In this document: in pieces, positions 51,129 through 62,071 of the stretch
How positions within the stretch are numbered: position 1 is the stretch's first letter
Layout of the letters: each line of letters opens with the position of its first letter
Assembly: GCA_000711775.1 (NCBI GenBank)
Contig: ARYC01017196.1
Span: forward strand, 25,658-89,657
DNA from: Oxytricha trifallax
Lineage: Eukaryota; Ciliophora; Spirotrichea; Sporadotrichida; Oxytrichidae
DNA length: 64,000 nt
Direction of reading: 5' to 3'
Notes under the pieces: generated by a model
What the model was told of the DNA's origin: nothing
What the model saw: the letters and a program-made list of their open reading frames with translations, nothing else
Database searches by the model: none
Translations under genes and position numbers: made by a program

Positions 51129-53067
51129 ATGACTAGTTTCACTCGTGAAAGTGGTTTGAGAGATGACTTTATAATACCTGTAAGCTAAATAAATCATAAG
51201 CAGGTGAGTTATTTTGAGGGGCACTCACTTGGTTTACTATATTTATTTTTTGTAATTATAATACTGTCTATTAAAAATGATTAATGATAAATTAATGAAA
51301 GATATAAGCTATTAATTCATTGCTTTTGGTTTACAGCCAAAGATAGCATCTAGTATGGTAATGAAATTCATGGATGAGTGGGCTCAACATGGCGTAGACT
51401 CTTGGTTTAAGCACGGTTGGCTCGAAGCTGATCTCAATTTATCAAATATGATGTCTCCACTATTAGGTACAAAGCTTCATTTTTAATTATAAGAATTTTT
51501 TACTTAAAATTATGTCATTATCCCTTAAAATAAAAAAACATAAAGGTCTTTAATCTTTTATTTTTAATCATGCATTTTATTTTTCCATTAAAAGCCCTAA
51601 GAAATTACTTTTACATCTGGACTGACTGAAAACATTCACAAGTTAGTTTCAACGTTTTACAAACCCTAAGGCAAGAGAAATAAAATCATTACTATCTAAA
51701 ACGAATTTTCAAGCGATATATACGCTATTCAATCGCAAATTGAGTTAAAGGGGTTAAATCATAAAGAATGCATGATTATACAATAAATTTGGTGTTAAAA
51801 TTGCTCTAAGAAAATTCATTATTTTATTTATCATAGTAGTATGTTGATATTTTTTATGATTTCAGTTGCAGTTGATCAATTGTATTCAGAAAAAGCTACA
51901 AATGACTTAATAGAAGCAATTGTGAAAAACAAAGAATAAGTTTAATTTAAATTCTTAAACTCTTTATTTTAGCAATTGGATAATTTATAATTAAAGACTC
52001 TACCAGCATTGTTTGGTTTAGTATGGTTAACTATTTGACCTCTGTTAAATTTGATGTTGAAAAAATAGCCAAAGTTTGCCATTAATATGGAATTCATTGT
52101 TTAATTGACTTGGCACATGCAGCTGGTTGCTTACCACTTGATCTACATATAATATTTATAAAATTACTATTGCAATTAATTATAGTCTATTCCTAATAAA
52201 CAATTCATATACCTTCCTAAAATTAGAAGCTTAAAAATATTTTAATAAATTATAAGTGGTAGATTGATGGAGCTGTGTGGTGTTCTTATAAATACCTGAA
52301 TTCTGGACCGGGATGTCTGGGTGGAATCTATATGCATAAAAATCATGAAAAACTCTTTCCAGGGATGCGTGGATGGCATGGTAATTCCAGGAAGACTTAA
52401 TTCTAAATTATAAATTGCATAATAACTTGCAGCAAGCAAAAAACCAAGATATAAAAGTTGAATATAACATTATGGATTAATTAAATTCTTGATGAGAGCA
52501 GATTATGAACCTGAGAGTGATGCAAGAAAGTTTCAAATTAGTAACTACGATCCCGGCCAAGTTACAAGAGTAGAGGCAGGCTTGAGTTTGTTTCATAAAG
52601 CAGGAGGTATGGAGAAAGTTAGAGAGAGAAATGTAAAGCTTACTGATTATAATCAATGTGTATTGTTAACATATTTATTTTTTAAACATAATACTTAGTA
52701 AAAGGATTGCAATAACTTCCTAAATTAAAGATTTTGTCCCCTCTAAATTCTTATAATTTTTTTAATTATATATAAAAATATAAAAGTACATGAAGCAATT
52801 TATATAAATGAGCAAGAAAGAGGATCGCACTTATCAATAGTAATCGAAAACACAGACATGAAGGAATTTAAGCAAGTCCTTTCTAATGAAGGGGTTTTGG
52901 GGGATCTCCGCAGATTTGATGAGCATGATAACTACCTAATGAGGATCTCACCAGTTGGATTGTATATAACTTATGAGGATATTGATAGAGTAGTGCAAGT
53001 TTTGGACTATGTACTGAATGAAAAGAAAGAAAAATTTGAAGTTAAAAAGAATGAAGCAGTTGTTTGA
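51129..53067 (+). CDS. KYNU: Kynureninase, in at least eight MDSs
   Basis: This PLP enzyme cleaves kynurenine or 3-hydroxykynurenine to (3-hydroxy)anthranilate and alanine. ATG at 51129 (MTSFTRESGLRDDFIIP), stop TGA at 53065. Segments: 51129-51237, 51335-51475, 51596-51789, 51868-51949, 51988-52149, 52255-52404, 52490 to about 52750, and about 52790-53067. Joining the first six at pointers keeps one frame. It yields HSLGLQPK, GLTENIHKL, IDLAHAAG (PLP pyridine-N Asp region), VDGAVW-type IDGAVWCSYKYLNSGPG (Schiff-base Lys in CSYKYLN) and GMRGWHGN, in family order. QISNYDP and ERGSHLSI complete the C-terminal domain. The last junction, near 52690-52790, was not resolved and a one-base shift is visible there. 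Order is colinear, not scrambled. It converges with the kynurenine 3-monooxygenase gene. Confidence 0.92.
51238..51334. other. IES 1 of kynureninase, pointer TTGGTTTAC
   Basis: The 9-bp TTGGTTTAC occurs at 51229-51237 and 51326-51334. Keeping one copy joins HSLGL to QPK, the conserved GNSLGLQPK region. The 97-bp spacer is AT-rich and ends ...TTTACAG, so a GT-AG intron was considered, but the pointer explains the junction better. Confidence 0.85.
51476..51595. other. IES 2 of kynureninase, pointer AAAGC
   Basis: AAAGC occurs at 51471-51475 and 51591-51595. Removing 120 bp joins SPLLGTK to PQEITFTSG in frame. Confidence 0.75.
51790..51867. other. IES 3 (or intron) of kynureninase, weak pointer
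   Basis: Only TT at 51788-51789 and 51866-51867 gives a frame-preserving junction (IIQQI to AVDQLY). The nearest GT-AG alternative fails the frame. Exact ends are uncertain. Confidence 0.5.
51950..51987. other. IES 4 of kynureninase, pointer TAATTTA
   Basis: TAATTTA occurs at 51943-51949 and 51981-51987. Deleting 38 bp joins KNKEQVQF to IIKDSTSIVWFSMVNYL. This is the shortest IES seen in the gene. Confidence 0.75.
52150..52254. other. IES 5 of kynureninase, pointer ATA
   Basis: ATA at 52147-52149 and 52252-52254. Removing 105 bp joins PLDLH to KWQIDGAVWCSYKYLN, as in the family. Confidence 0.7.
52405..52489. other. IES 6 of kynureninase, pointer AATTCT
   Basis: AATTCT at 52399-52404 and 52484-52489. 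Removing 85 bp joins GWHGNSRKTQF to LMRADYEPES in frame. Confidence 0.75.
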
Positions 53068-53800
53068 TAAATACTTTTAATTTAATTTTAAATTCAAATA
53101 AGGGAACTTAGCATAAATATATATCAGAATATTGGTGTCCTAAGAAACATTATTTTTTAATAAAGACAGAGAGGCTACACTAAAAGTGAAAAAAATTGAA
53201 AACTTGTTTTAAGATAAATTATAGATTAGTGAAAGTGACCAACAATTAGATATAAATGAATCTTTGTTAATAAAGTTAAATTAAATTAAGCTTATGATCT
53301 ATAAACTTTATCAATGTGGTAGTTCATCATACCCACACCCTTCTCAAATTTTATTTAATTTTAGTTTATTTATTTAATATGTGAATGGCCATCATTTACT
53401 ATAAGATTGACTCTTAAAGTGTCAACATCTTCACTTTAGATACCTGATATATTTCATAACGTTTCTCATTCCAAGTGTTGTAGTAGATTAGGAGCAGAAA
53501 TTTCTCTTTGGGGTATTATTAATAATAGTGGTAGGTCTGGGGACCTAGGTAGAAAAGTTGTAGATTTATTGCTTAACTGGGGCTTTGTAAATTAAAAATA
53601 ATGATTTAATTAATTGAAAAAAATTATCATTACATCAGGTTTATTAGGCTTGACTAGCATTTATAAAGTTTGAAGTGGACTGTGCTTATTTAGCCAACAT
53701 TTCTTTTTCTTCCAAAACTAATAAATCTAAAATTTTTATAAGCTTTCCTACTATTTAAAATTTTCTATTCTATAAAAGGCAATTCTTGATTAATTTTAAA
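53068..53800. other. Intergenic region with one less AT-rich island
   Basis: Downstream of kynureninase and of the small minus-strand ORF. Around 53330-53590 base composition is more balanced and a minus-strand frame without TGA runs for about 60 codons, but its residues match no family known to me. It may hold 3' UTRs or an unrecognised MDS. Confidence 0.3.
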
Positions 53801-54043
53801 TCAAACTCTCTGTCTTAATATAGCTTCAAGTTCATTAGATTGAGAAAGATTATCTGGCAAGTCATAGAGACCGTAGTACTTTTTCAAAATCATTTCTATT
53901 CTTGGGTCTCTCTGACCTGTTTTCATGAGAATTTTAACTTCTGGAACTGAAGAGAGAACTTCTTTAAGGATTTGAGCCTCTACTTTACCATAAGACAAAC
54001 ATTTTGTGAAATCTACATCGCTATTAATCTAATTTATAAACAT
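53801..54043 (-). CDS. Hypothetical 80-aa ORF or terminal segment of the neighbouring gene
   Basis: ATG at 54043 (MFINQINSDVDFTKCLSYGK) to TGA at 53801. The sequence is well balanced and helical (EAQILKEVLSSVPEVKILMK; YYGLYDLPDNLSQSNELEAIL), unlike the AT-rich noise around it, so it is probably coding. No family is recognised. It lies 3' of kynurenine 3-monooxygenase on the same strand. It could be that gene's last MDS, though it does not resemble known C-termini of the enzyme, or a separate small gene. Confidence 0.5.
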
Positions 54044-54399
54044 TATATTTTTTTCATGTTTTAATTATACTACTTTAGGGGAAGTAACTTGTCACAAATA
54101 TTAAATTAAGTTGTATTTCCCAAATATTATAGAAGTTACATATAAATCATAACTTTAATTTCCCTGCCCTTACATTAAAAATAACTACTACCTTTTTATA
54201 ATATATAATTTTCAAGTGTTACAATTATTTTATGTCTCTATAAACATTAGACAAAATAAACTAAGTTTATTAATAAATAATTAATATGATTTTCTTTTAA
54301 TAATTGAATCTTAATCAAGATAAACAAGTCATTTTTGATTTAGTTTTGTTATTGTTTAGGGTTGGTTATAAATGCTTACAAATTTGCTAAAATTACATA

Positions 54400-56194
54400 T
54401 TATTTATGTCTGGTAAAAGTTTTTTTTAAGGAAGGAGGACCACCTTTTTAAGTGAAGAAAATTTCCCCTTTGTGTACATATAGCTTTTCGGGAGCAGGAA
54501 TCTGCCTCTCCAGATACTTTAAACCAGAAATAAAAGTAAAAACCCTAGTTTTATATAAATAGATAAAATAAGGATCGCTCAAGTATACAAGTTCTTATTA
54601 AGTACGGAACATACCTGGATAAGTCTCAGTAAGATAAGTAGTCAAAGAACGAGCTAAGAGATAACCTTCTGCTACATCAGCCTCTCTCATAATGTTGAAT
54701 AGTTAAGATGATAGTTGTGAGATAGCGTCTGCATTTGGCTTTCTTTATTCTTGGAATTTTTTTGTAATAGTTGGCCAATGGCCGTTCATCAATTCCTAAA
54801 CAAATTTGATATCAGAAATCTGAATAATTGAATAATTAAGAATTGAAATTATCAGAAATTTAGATTGTATTAGTCAATGAGTCCTTCTAGAACAACACAA
54901 TCCTCAAGTCCAGAATTCAAACCTTGACCGTAGAAAGGTGTCATTGCATGGGCTGAGTCTCCAAGAAGTAGGAAATTGTTCTTTACCCAAGGGAAGCATT
55001 TAATAATTACAATTCTAGCGACTGGGTTGTTCTCAAAGTCCCTCTTATAATAATAAGTAAGTTAAAGATTAATTTCACTTTGTCATTTAAATAATTTTCT
55101 CTTCATAGTAGGCATTAGCTCTTTAGTATTTTTGAATACTGAGTGCATATATTTTTCAAATTGATCTGAATCCTTAAATTCCTCAAATGAATCATTATAC
55201 CATCAGATTTTTTTAATTACAAAACTTCTTTACAGTATAAAATCAAATGAGTTTTCTCCTCTCAATTTCATGAAGAGTCCAATAGTGAAGTTGTTTTCAA
55301 TGTTTGGTAGACCAGCCAACATGATTTATTTGCGTGGCCAAAAATGGAAGGCGTTGGGATTGTGTCTATAGTTGCCCTTCTCATCAGATGGGATTTCCAA
55401 CTCGAGATACCCATATTCTCCAAAGTCAATGGAGTAATTGAAATCCATGGTTTATAGGTAGGCCTTCTGAACTGCGGAGAAAGACCCATCAGTACCGAAG
55501 ACTTATGCATACTTTTTATTCTCGATTGAACCGTCTGGGTGTATAGCATCAAAAGTAGTCTCCTTGAGATTTACGTTTTAAACGTTTGTGTTGAAATGGA
55601 GGTTTACATTCTCCATTCCCTTAAGTTTTCTATAATGGGAAATGTTTTCTAATTTTTCCTTATAAACAAAAGAATTATTATAGTCAAGATGTCTTAAATG
55701 TATCTTCTGCGAATTTAAAAACTGCTAGATATTGAAAATAAATGTCTCTACCATTTTTTGTCTAATTAAAAGTTAAATTGAATAGACAATACACAATCAG
55801 ACTCCTTGCCATAAGGGTAGTAGTGGGTTGTATCATCAGGCATATGAACACATCTTTTGTACATGGGAACCATGGATTTAATGATTTCTTCGTGAACATT
55901 GGCACGTTTCCAACCGTTTAATGCGCGCATGGAGACACTCCCTATTTATTTACAAAAAATTATAATGAAATTTCTTTTTCTTAAGCTCAAATAAGAAAGT
56001 ATAAAAATATCATATAAGATTTTAACGAAACTCAAGTTGAAAGAACGACCTTATTCCTTGAATCTACCATCGGTAGGGTCATCACGCTTCTCGAATAAAT
56101 CGACGTGATAGCCTTTCTGAGCCAAAATTACAGCGAGGGTGGACCCGACGGGGCCAGCTCCTACGACTGCTACTCTTTCTTATGTTTGTGACAT
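54400..56194 (-). CDS. KMO: Kynurenine 3-monooxygenase, several MDSs
   Basis: This FAD-dependent hydroxylase converts kynurenine to 3-hydroxykynurenine, the preferred substrate of many eukaryotic kynureninases. ATG at 56194: MSQTQERVAVVGAGPVGSTL is the dinucleotide-binding GxGxxG fold, ending in ...HVDLFEKR. Then come GRSFNLS, SMRALNGWKRANVHEEI and HMPDDTTHYYPYGKESDCVLSI. Near 55700-55220 lie QQFLNSQK, LHFNTNV, GTDGSFSAVQ (GADG motif), FNYSIDFGEYGYLELEIP and NAFHFWPRKQIMLAGLPN. At about 55060-54880, LLLGDSAHAMTPFYGQGLNSGLEDCVVLEGLID is the second FAD motif. At 54800-54600, FQEQRKPNADAISQLSSQ corresponds to the C-terminal part. The 3' end is uncertain: a segment near 54530-54400 (GLKYLERQIPAPEKLYVHKG) may belong here. 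The membrane anchor of animal KMO was not recognised. Confidence 0.9.
55941..56033. other. IES in kynurenine 3-monooxygenase, pointer GAGT
   Basis: On the minus strand GAGT ends the first MDS (56030-56033) and starts the second (55937-55940). Keeping one copy joins GRSFNLS to VSMRALNGW in frame; 93 bp are removed. Confidence 0.7.
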
Positions 56195-57289
56195 TATGTT
56201 GTTATTGTTTAGTATGATTGATTTTTAAGTTTAGATTATTAAGATTTGTAACTATACTATTATCTCTTAATTACTGAAAATTTAACATACAGCTTTATTA
56301 ATGTTATATAATTTTTATATATGCATTATCTCTCTTAATAGGAGAAATTATTAAACGATAATAAACAAGCAATTGCCTAAAGATTTGTTGATAAATATAT
56401 ATATATATATTTAAGTTATTAATCTACACAGGTTTATTTTTAAAATGATAATAAAGTATACTACTATATCACACAATAATTCTATCGATAATATTTATTG
56501 AGAAATCACATTAGTTTTTTATTGATATTGAGAATGAATAGAATATGAGTGTTTATCTTGTTATATTATATAAGCATATAAGCAAGAAATTTATACATTT
56601 AAAAGGAAAATTTATGATGTTTAAACCACAATTTACAAAAGTAAGATATTTATAAATGGTTTAAAATCATTTAAAAACATATTATTATGATGATGAATAA
56701 TATATATATATATATAATTATATAATGTATTGATTTTAGTTTAAAAAAACTGATCATTAGTTTTAGTGTCAATTAAATAGAAAATATTCTCATATTACTA
56801 GTATTGAATAATATGTTGAATTGGGGTTTATATTTATACTTTTTATTTTGAATTATTTCATTCTATATCAATCTGCAAAGGAACTTGCAATAAATTGATT
56901 ATGAATTTTTTAAGCTAATGATAAATATCATGTTTTCATTCTTTGCTTCTACAAAATATTTTATCATTTGTTATATTTACTCATCACATAGTGTCACAAA
57001 CTAATCAATTTTGTTTTGCTATAAATTTACAGAGAGAAATTATTTTATACTATCAACTATGGAAAATAAGTGATTTAAGTTTTGACTCTTATAATACAAT
57101 GTATATTTTTTTATATATCAAATTATGATTGCTTTGTAATAATGACTCATTAAAAATTAAATTATAGTATTTTAGCAATTATAAAATACTTACATATCCA
57201 ATTTAATTTCATGGTGATAGAATTATAACTTTGAATTGATATAAAAATTTAAATTTTCAAATTTAATAATATAAGCAATACTTAAAAAA
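56195..57289. promoter_or_regulatory. Divergent AT-rich intergenic region
   Basis: About 1.1 kb between the start codons of the kynurenine 3-monooxygenase gene and the secreted protein gene. It contains short (TA)n runs (about 56397-56411 and 56701-56716). A 61-codon frame at 56943-57128 is AT-driven and not credible. Both 5' flanks must lie here; no motif was assigned. Confidence 0.35.
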
Positions 57290-58997
57290 ATGAAACAAAT
57301 GTCTCAATCACTGCTTCTTATTTCCTCACTAACTTTACTAATTTAACTCAATCACGTGAACTCATAATGTTTCAAAGTGAGCTGCACTACCAAGGATTCT
57401 TCGAATTATACGCAATGCTTGAGTTAAGAACAGGGAAATCTTAACACTGGATATCTAACTTTTACTTCTGGTATTTGTGATAGTAAGTAAAATATTTTCA
57501 AATTGATGATATGGAGATGAAAACAGTTTTGTATAAATAATAAAACGATTGAAAAAAAGTAACCATTTAATGTTTTAGCAACAAATAGATAATACTGCCA
57601 CTAAATTCAAGACACTAAGAAAAATCAAGTAACCAGTGTTTGCAAATCAAACACCTCAGTTTAAATTTTAAATAAATTGCTATTTTACAATTTTGAAATG
57701 AAAATCCTCAGTATTTGAGTATTTCCCCAGACTTCAGCAATATCCAGGGGAGTCTTGCGATGGTGTGAGAGCAATTTATGATTGTGCAAGTGGCTATAAA
57801 AAGTGCAAAGCTCACAGATGTCTTGGCTATCCGACTGGTTCGAAATGCTTAAGTAGTTTCGACTGCAACCCTAATTTCTATTGTGATTCTGTCACTCAAG
57901 TGTATTTTTAGTATATAGTATTGCTTTATTGAGATTGTATTCTGAGTAGAATAATTTATCCACCTAATTAATCTAAACTCTAAAGAATAAAGATTTTATT
58001 TATAAAAAAAAGTTTGCAAGGCAGTAACTATGGAAGGTGGGAAATGCTATTCATCACAAGAATGTGAGAAATCTCAACTTTGTAAATTTGATAGTTAAAC
58101 CGCTTAAAATGGTATATGTACAAAGATGTTCTCAATGATTAGAGGCAGCTATTTATATGCTTGGAATTCAGAAGATCTATTTCTTTGTAAAGATGGCTAT
58201 GCTCTCATAGTTGAAGCCACGCTAATTTAATTTATAAAGTTTCAATAATAATCTGCTATTTTTACTCATAAGTCAGTAAATCTTTTGCTTAAATGATTTA
58301 ATTATTTAATAAAGCCTCAGGAATGATAGACCCATTTATTTTCGAACCAGCTCTATATCAATGTGGAAGTACAAACAGCCTGAAAAGCTTAAAATCAGGA
58401 CTTCCTTGCAAATTGCACACAGATTGCCTAAGCAATTAAGCAAATATATATGCTAAATGCTCCTGTTCATATTCTTCGACTGATATGATTTGTGGAATAT
58501 TACATGAAAACACTGAATACTAAGACTACATATCAGCTGTAAATTTTCAAAATTCTTAAAATAACTTTATGTTGATTCTATTTATAGGCTAATGAATTTG
58601 CGGATGGTACAAGACATTGTCATAATGCTAGAGATTTAGATAGCGGACCTTGTGATCAGTAACAACTCTACAAAAATTAGTAAGTTTGATAAAGAATTTT
58701 TCACTATATAAAATACTCAATTCCTTTGCTTTTTCTTCTTAAAATCACCTTAAACTTTCTTTTATTAGCATGTGCAAGAAGATGAAGTCAAAATATTACA
58801 TAGAGAATTACGGAGTTGGTTCATGTCTAGAGACCTACTCTAATAAATTCATGTTTCCCGAGATTGACGAGACTTAATAGTGGTGCAACAGTGACGATAG
58901 ATTTAATACACTACTCGGCTTGTCTAATGCCAGGAATTTAATCAATAATTTAACTGGAATTCTAGTGGGATTGGTATTAATAGTTGTGAATATGTGA
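57290..58997 (+). CDS. Secreted cysteine-rich protein with C-terminal hydrophobic tail
   Basis: ATG at 57290 starts a signal peptide (MKQMSQSLLLISSLTLLI...NHVNSQ). Segments follow near 57290-57485, 57580-57665, 57720-57905, 58015-58210, 58320-58525, 58590-58680 and 58770-58997, separated by AT-rich spacers (IESs or introns). The ectodomain has regularly spaced Cys (PGESCDGVRAIYDCASGYKKCKAHRC; GSKCLSSFDCNPNFYCDSVTQ; GGKCYSSQECEKSQLCKF; LPCKLHTDCLSN; CSCSYSSTDMICG), reminiscent of small disulphide-rich secreted domains. The end (NNLTGILVGLVLIVVNM, then TGA at 58995-58997) is a short hydrophobic tail suitable for a GPI signal or membrane anchor. No named family is assigned; a surface or extracellular role is inferred. 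Confidence 0.7.
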
Positions 58998-59392
58998 AAA
59001 ATGCTTATCAATATGATGATATTGAAGTAATATATTTTCAATTTATTATAATCAACATTCTATAATCAGAAAGAGAAACTTAGTTAGGCATTTATTTTAA
59101 TGAGAGGTAAATAAAAATAGTTAATAATAATTTTATCTTTAAACAAATACAAAAATATGTTATCAAGTTTGTTAGTTCATAGCTTTGTTAAAATAATTGA
59201 AGTAAAATTATGATAATAAATCACAAATCTATCTCCAAGTCTATATTAAAAAGCTATTTTATTTTTATCAAAGTGTATAAACGTAATAATGAAAAGCTAT
59301 TGCAAAAGATATTCTTAAGCTATTCTCTTGATATTCAATGCTTCTAAACTAAAATATTCTTATAGAAACACATCAATAGAGCTGTCAATTCA
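58998..59392. other. AT-rich intergenic region
   Basis: Between two plus-strand genes; it should hold the 3' flank of one and the 5' flank of the next. Nothing specific was seen. Confidence 0.35.
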
Positions 59393-59945
59393 ATGGCAAT
59401 GTCAAATTTCATGAGATTTTCAACTGCTTAACAAACTTTCCAGGTAAGAAACACACTCTTTTATATGATTAATATTTGAAAATATTGTGAGAAATAAGGG
59501 GACTCAACAAATGCTAAAATATTAAAAAAATAGTTGGAAACTAAATATGAGAAAGATAAATGGGAAACGTTTTTTATTAAGTGTAATTTTTTTTAATTTT
59601 ATAAGCGAAAGGGATGATAAATAGAGAAATTAATTTACCATAATCTTTATTTCAAAAAATTTGAAAACCCAAAGAGAATAATAGATTTTCCAATAAAAAA
59701 AAAAAGATTACTAAAATAAAATATATTTTAAGAAACCTGAAAATAGTTTAACATTAAATTTATAATGATAGCATGAGATTTTACATTATATTTAATAAAA
59801 TATTATTAAGGTTGATATTGATATTATTCAGCGATATTTATTGGTAAAATTGTTTAGGCCAAGGATTTGAAAATTGAAGAGAGATAAGTTAAGCTTCAAA
59901 AGCCAGATACCTCTAGAGGTGATCCATATATAATAATTTCTTTAA
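59393..59945 (+). CDS. 5' part of a gene, possibly branched-chain aminotransferase
   Basis: ATG at 59393 encodes MAMSNFMRFSTAQQTFQ, an Arg/Ser/Thr-containing N-terminus that could be a mitochondrial presequence. A GTAAGA donor at 59444 and a TTGTTTAG acceptor ending at 59857 allow in-frame joining to AKDLKIEERQVKLQKPDTSR and GDPYI. This resembles the start of branched-chain aminotransferases (hydrophobic-Asp-Leu start, Lys-Pro-rich linker, Gly before the catalytic fold), but the match is short and contains no catalytic residue. Coding similarity stops just before the foldback element at 59979, and no continuation was found in the window. Confidence 0.35.
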
Positions 59946-59978
59946 ATACAGTATAAATTTAAATTACAAATGGGTATT

Positions 59979-61969
59979 GACGTCCACAGCGCCCTGATGA
60001 CGCCGAGAGCGCCCAGCTGACGCCCATAGCGTCTGGTGACGTCAGGAGCGCCCAGGTGACGTCCAGAGCGCCCGGTGACGCCCAGAGCGCCCAGATGACG
60101 TTCAGAGCGCCCGGATGACGCCGAGAGCGCCCAGATGACGTCCAGAGCGCCCAAAAATTCTACTATATAAAAATTATATTTAAAACTATTTGACCTCACT
60201 CTCTATTAATATATAGCTTGACTAATGTGTAATCTGAATACTACAAAATACGAAAATTTATATAAATTTGTTTTCATAATTATTATTCTTTGCATGCATA
60301 AACTTTTTTTTTTACTATTATTCATTATTAAATATTATTATGATCAATTAACTCAATCTATCAACACCAAAACCCCAAAATATATGTAATTAAATATGTA
60401 AGAATTTTGTCAATTTCAATCATGTTAAATATGTCATGACTTTATTAATCAGATTCAAACGTATAATTTGAAAAATTCTTATAGCTAACAAAAATTAATC
60501 TCAACACTAATTACTAAAATACAAAATTATATTTTTTCTATTTTCTATTTAGAATTTTCTTTTGCCTGAACAATCTTAACATTTTTTACTAAAATGTTAA
60601 AGGTAATTAAAGTCTTAATTAATACCAAAAATTAAAAGTCAAATGTTTAAGAGCAAAAATAATTATAATAATTTTTAATTTATTAATATTATTTTAAAAA
60701 ATGGTTTTCTTTCGATTTTGATATATTTCTAAAATTACTTACTTTTATGATATCATATACATTTCTAGAATTTTTTATACAAACTTAGGGAATATTTTAT
60801 TTATGATCTTACAAATGAATGACTAGTTAGATTAAGAAAAATAAGATTTAGAATATTTAGAGTTCGAAAAATTTTAACTCCACCAAACGTTCGTTTTAGT
60901 TTTTAAAATCAATCATGTACTTATTATTGATTTTTAAAATGATGCAGTCATCTAGCAGTAATCAAATTAAAATATTTAGTAAATGCTTTACTATCATCAG
61001 ATTCCCAATAAATATAAAAATGTAACAAATAAGAGTAAATAATAATAATAAAGAAAGATCAAAATTAAATTAAGCAATTGTATCTCTACAAATTAAATGC
61101 TTCCAGTTTTAAATAAGAACTAAATTATATAGTGGTCTACTTTAAATTTTATTGAATATAATTTTTTCTTAAGTATATAGTTTTTCATGTAAATCTTAAT
61201 CCTAACCCTTCTTTATAAATGATTGAATCATTAAAATGCTTTAAATTTTAAAGATTTTACTATCTAATTTAATTGGAAAAGAATTTTAGTAAAATGAGTT
61301 TGCCATTTATTTTGTAAATAAAAACTTATTTAAATATAAAAATAAAAAAGTAAATTTTATCTGAATAATTATCCATTAATTTTATACGATTTAGAAACAA
61401 TATTTTAAATAAACTCTAAGTTTACTTTAATTTGATATATTTGATAATGACCCTTAAATAGTAAAATAAATTTGATTAAAAATGATATTTTTTAAAAAAA
61501 TTATAAGAAAAAAGGCTATATAAATTTATAATTGTATAATAAGATTTAATGAAAATATTTCCAAGAAATTGTTATAAAATTGCTTTGGACTATTAATCAA
61601 GATATACTTTAGTAAAATACATTATTTATGAAGAGGGAGATAAATTAAAAATAAAAAAATATAAAAACAAATTTAAATAAACAGGATTGTTATGTAGTGC
61701 TGAGATTACACATTAGTCATGATATTTTTTAATAGAGAGTGAGGTAAAGTAGTTTTAAATAAAATTATTATAAAGTTAAAATTTTGGGCGCTCTGGACGT
61801 CACCTAGGCGCTCACGGCGTCACCAGGGAGCTCTCGGCGTCACCTGGGCGCTCTCGGCGTCACCAGGGCGCTCTGGACGTCACGACACAGCCGCGTCTCG
61901 ACGCACCCAGACGGCTTGTGGGCGTCTAAGCCTTGGCGTCTCGTGTCATCAGGGCGGCTGTGGGACGTC
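59979..61969. mobile_element. Foldback element with GC-rich tandem-repeat arms
   Basis: Inverted arms (about 59979-60240 and 61700-61969) flank about 1.46 kb of AT-rich DNA without genes. Each arm has an outer GC-rich tandem array and an inner AT-rich part. The array units of 18-20 bp run like GACGTCCAGAGCGCCCAG. The inner parts share ACCTCACTCTCTATTAA and TGACTAATGTGTAATCT. Outermost bases match as GACGTCC-ACAGC-GCCCTGATGAC, with small indels. The right arm carries extra diverged units (61884-61950). This is the structure of a foldback (FB-type) element. A decayed transposase lies just outside the right arm. A C4A4-like tract is at 60367-60380. No target duplication was recognised. Confidence 0.75.
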
Positions 61970-62071
61970 TAGTACCGGGGGGCGCATTGAGCATTGATTG
62001 GCAGAGGCAAGTGCTTCAAGTAATAGAAATTAGTTCAGCTACAATAAAGTTGAAGGGCATAGAAAAGTTGA

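Noticed and set aside
51238-51334. Kynureninase spacer as a spliceosomal intron
   Set aside because: It ends in CAG but begins TATATT after the coding segment; the 9-bp pointer gives an exact frame-restoring junction.
55268-55552. 94-codon minus-strand frame
   Set aside because: It overlaps the kynurenine 3-monooxygenase segment in another frame; the enzyme frame carries the family motifs.
59942-60199. 85-codon minus-strand frame with GAL/GRS-like repeats
   Set aside because: It is the translation of the GC tandem repeat in the left foldback arm, not a gene.
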